This document shows positions 62,443 to 64,000 of a stretch of 64,000 bases of DNA, piece after piece. Every line of letters begins with the position of its first letter. Position 1 is the stretch's first letter. A program made the position numbers and the translations under genes. The stretch comes from Desulfonatronum thiosulfatophilum (lineage in GTDB: Bacteria > Desulfobacterota > Desulfovibrionia > Desulfovibrionales > Desulfonatronaceae), in contig NZ_FMXO01000001.1 of the NCBI RefSeq assembly GCF_900104215.1, forward strand, positions 124,001-188,000, given 5' to 3'. The notes under the pieces were generated by a model. That model saw nothing but the letters and a program-made list of their open reading frames with translations, had not been told where the DNA came from and made no database searches.

Positions 62443-63023
62443 AGCCGGCAAAGTATGTGATAACTCCCGAGGCTCACGAGCAAATCCGGCGCGTGTATCA
62501 GAGCGATACAGGGGCCGGACAGGTGCGGGATCTGGCTCGGCGGCTGCACCTGCCCAGGTGGAAGGTGAGCCGGTACGCCTTGCATCAGGGCTGGGTGGCC
62601 AAGCAGCCGAAAGAGCCGAACTGGTCGGATGCTGAACTGTCGTATCTGCAACGGGTTGCCCATCTGCATCCGGAGGTGATCCAACGGAAAATGAAGGCGA
62701 ACGGCTACAAGCGGAGCGTGAACGGCATTGTCTTGAAGCTCCGCAGGACCCGGATGCTCAAGAACCTGGAAGGGATGTCCGCCCGGTCCGTGGCCTTGTG
62801 TCTGGGTGTGGACGATAAGCATATCCGCCGACTGATCGACTCCGGGCGGCTGAAGGCGACACGCCGGGGCACGGCCCGGACCGAGGCCCAGGGCGGCGAC
62901 CAGTGGTGGATCAAGGAGCAGGATGTTCGGGCCTATATCCTGGAATATCTGCCCGAGGTCGACCTGAGAAAGGCGGACAAGTACTGGCTGGTGGACCTCC
63001 TGGCCCACGGCGAGGCGGCATGA
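62439..63023 (+). CDS. Phage regulatory or HTH protein, unknown
   Basis: A 194-residue protein with three helix-turn-helix-like parts: QVRDLARRLHLPRWKVSRYALHQGW, WSDAELSYLQRVAHLHPEVIQRKMKANGY and SVALCLGVDDKHIRRLIDSGRLKATRRG. This type, often called 'helix-turn-helix domain protein', is frequent in Mu-like early regions. The start ATG 62439 is fixed by the ATGA overlap; the in-frame run further upstream is not real coding. Confidence 0.75.
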   Translation: MKPAKYVITPEAHEQIRRVYQSDTGAGQVRDLARRLHLPRWKVSRYALHQGWVAKQPKEPNWSDAELSYLQRVAHLHPEVIQRKMKANGYKRSVNGIVLKLRRTRMLKNLEGMSARSVALCLGVDDKHIRRLIDSGRLKATRRGTARTEAQGGDQWWIKEQDVRAYILEYLPEVDLRKADKYWLVDLLAHGEAA

Positions 63024-63208
63024 CCCATGCCCAAGCCCGCGAAATGGGCGTGTGCGCGGCCAAGTGCTGCGCCTGGGCCGCGCCGAGAAAAGCCTGCATG
63101 GCTGCGCTGTTTCCAATGCCAGGCAAAGACCCAAAAACATGCCCTGCTCCCGCGGATTTGATGGAAAGATGGTTGCTGGAGATGGGGTTGAAGAAGGAGG
63201 CGGCATGA
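63020..63208 (+). CDS. Small Cys-rich phage protein, unknown
   Basis: A 62-residue protein: MGVCAAKCCAWAAPRKACMA and later DPKTCPAP. The Cys spacing could bind metal. It overlaps the genes on both sides by 4 nt (ATGA). I do not recognise it. Confidence 0.65.
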   Translation: MTHAQAREMGVCAAKCCAWAAPRKACMAALFPMPGKDPKTCPAPADLMERWLLEMGLKKEAA

Positions 63209-63480
63209 AGAACTGGAAGATTGATGAAGCGGGAAAGGCAGTGATTTTTCTATTTGAAATGGAAGGCGTTGCTGAGAACGAAAATGGTGAGCCAGAAAAC
63301 TCTGCCGTTGCAATCAAAGTGGAATATAAAACCAGGCTCCCGGAAGAGCATAGATTGTTGGCCCTTTCGAGAAAGTTCGTTGAGCGGGGCCTGCCAGGCA
63401 TGGAAGGTTATCCGCTGCGCCCGATAACCGAAGGAGAATATGCGCAGTATGATGATGAGGATGACGAGGAGGCGGCATGA
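63205..63480 (+). CDS. Small acidic phage protein, unknown
   Basis: A 91-residue protein: IDEAGKAVIFLFEMEGVAEN, then VAIKVEYKTRLPEEHRLLALS and an acidic tail YDDEDDEEAA. It overlaps both neighbours by 4 nt. Function unknown. Confidence 0.65.
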   Translation: MKNWKIDEAGKAVIFLFEMEGVAENENGEPENSAVAIKVEYKTRLPEEHRLLALSRKFVERGLPGMEGYPLRPITEGEYAQYDDEDDEEAA

Positions 63481-63737
63481 GCCTGGATGTCTATGTTATC
63501 TCGGCCTCCTTGATCGGGATTGGTTTCTTTCTGGGGTCTACCTGGGAGGTGTTCCAGGCGCGGAGAGAGCGAAAGAATGAAGTGAAAGGTCGCTTGAAGA
63601 TCCTGGTCCCCATGAATCAACCGGCGTCTTCGGAAATAATGCGCATCCTGGCCGAGTTGCACGGGGCTATCGAATCGAATGATCGGGCAAGAAAGACGGA
63701 AGCGATCGAGGCCGATGGGCCGAGGAGGTTGCAGTGA
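63477..63737 (+). CDS. Small membrane-anchored phage protein, unknown
   Basis: An 86-residue protein with one N-terminal TM segment (LDVYVISASLIGIGFFLGSTW) and a charged cytoplasmic part. It overlaps both neighbours by 4 nt. Function unknown. Confidence 0.65.
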   Translation: MSLDVYVISASLIGIGFFLGSTWEVFQARRERKNEVKGRLKILVPMNQPASSEIMRILAELHGAIESNDRARKTEAIEADGPRRLQ

Positions 63738-63934
63738 GCGACATCAAGAAGCGGATGCCCGTGATCATCCGCAAGCTGGATGCGGCGGTGGATGCGCTGG
63801 AGGAATTGATCCATCTGACGTGGGACAAGGATTATGATGTACCAGCCAATGATTCGCGGCAGAAGCTGCGGACGGATTTGCTGGAATATTCGGATTATCT
63901 GGAGAAGGCTGAATGGTGGAAAAAATGCGCCTAG
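63734..63934 (+). CDS. Small helical phage protein, unknown
   Basis: A 66-residue protein: VIIRKLDAAVDALEELIHLT, then RTDLLEYSDYLEKAEWWKK. The start is GTG 63734, overlapping the previous stop as GTGA. Function unknown. Confidence 0.6.
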   Translation: MSDIKKRMPVIIRKLDAAVDALEELIHLTWDKDYDVPANDSRQKLRTDLLEYSDYLEKAEWWKKCA

Positions 63935-64000
63935 TCTGCCCCTCCTGCGGAGCGAGTTGCAGCGCCGAGGCGTGGGGGAACGACGCGAAGGCGCGGGACG
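63913..64000 (+). CDS. Phage zinc-ribbon protein, N-terminal part
   Basis: It begins MVEKMRLVCPSCGASCSAEA and continues WGNDAKARD to the window edge. CPSC and a following Cys suggest a zinc ribbon. The start (ATG 63913 or 63925) overlaps the end of the previous gene. It is truncated by the window. Confidence 0.6.
   Translation, partial: MVEKMRLVCPSCGASCSAEAWGNDAKARD

Larger units (their letters stand above)
52406..64000 (+). mobile_element. Mu-like transposable prophage, left part (runs off the window)
   Basis: From about 52.4-52.7 kb rightward the genes follow the early order of Mu-like phages: leftward cargo and repressor, a control region, then MuA, MuB, GemA (gp16), Gam and many small overlapping genes. 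Late structural genes must lie beyond 64000. The left boundary is uncertain; it lies after the tRNA terminator and before or within the leftward cargo genes. No 5-bp target duplication can be tested, because the right end is missing. Confidence 0.85.

Noticed and set aside
62268-63023. Single 251-residue protein
   Set aside because: The first 57 codons after the N-terminus lose protein character, and a better +1-frame product plus an ATGA-coupled start at 62439 explain the DNA.

Overview
The window looks like part of the chromosome of a Desulfovibrio-like sulfate reducer (Desulfobacterota). The evidence is a six-gene energy-converting [NiFe] hydrogenase (Ech) operon, a small glutaredoxin-like selenoprotein with an in-frame TGA, a chemoreceptor fused to an H-NOX haem domain, many hybrid histidine kinases, and a Mu-like prophage at the right end. 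No 16S gene is present, so the genus is inferred.

Layout. 1-2.9 kb: the tail of a probable glycosyltransferase, a selenocysteine glutaredoxin-like gene (minus strand), a 7-bp tandem repeat and a fused trehalose-6-phosphate synthase/phosphatase. 2.9-11.7 kb: a minus-strand type IV pilus minor-pilin operon (two FimT/GspH-type, PilV, PilW, PilX, PilY1, pilin). It is headed by a promoter and a class I cyclic-di-GMP (GEMM) riboswitch. 12-16.2 kb: umuC, four tiny stress-type proteins, and an S24/CI-like repressor with two matching operator-like sites. 16.2-21.5 kb: the ech operon, ended by a strong terminator. 22-30 kb: a flavoprotein, a cupin, a sigma-54 activator with an atypical GAFTGA loop, a GPP34 protein, an SH3/NlpC lipoprotein and a PabB-PabC fusion.

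29.8-47.6 kb is a dense minus-strand signalling region. It holds three hybrid histidine kinases, two single-domain response regulators and a PotD-like binding protein with no permease. It also holds a chemosensory operon: H-NOX chemoreceptor, soluble MCP-like protein, STAS protein, CheY, CheA. The H-NOX domain has the proximal His, the YxSxR haem signature, and a Tyr aligned with the O2-stabilising Tyr of the Thermoanaerobacter protein, so an O2-sensing role in an anaerobe is a reasonable prediction. Then come proA-nadD, an FMN split-barrel protein, another chemoreceptor and tRNA-Ala(CGC).

52.4-64 kb is the left part of a Mu-like transposable prophage, cut by the window end. It has leftward cargo genes and a CI-like repressor, a control region, and a rightward early operon (small DNA-binding proteins, MuA, MuB, GemA, Gam and many small overlapping genes). 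One early gene appears frameshifted. One 208-bp gap in this compact operon looks like structured RNA.

Intergenic DNA carries a dispersed GATTKC hexamer microsatellite (four places), REP-like hairpins and long inverted repeats. All functional calls are by eye from motifs; no database search was run.
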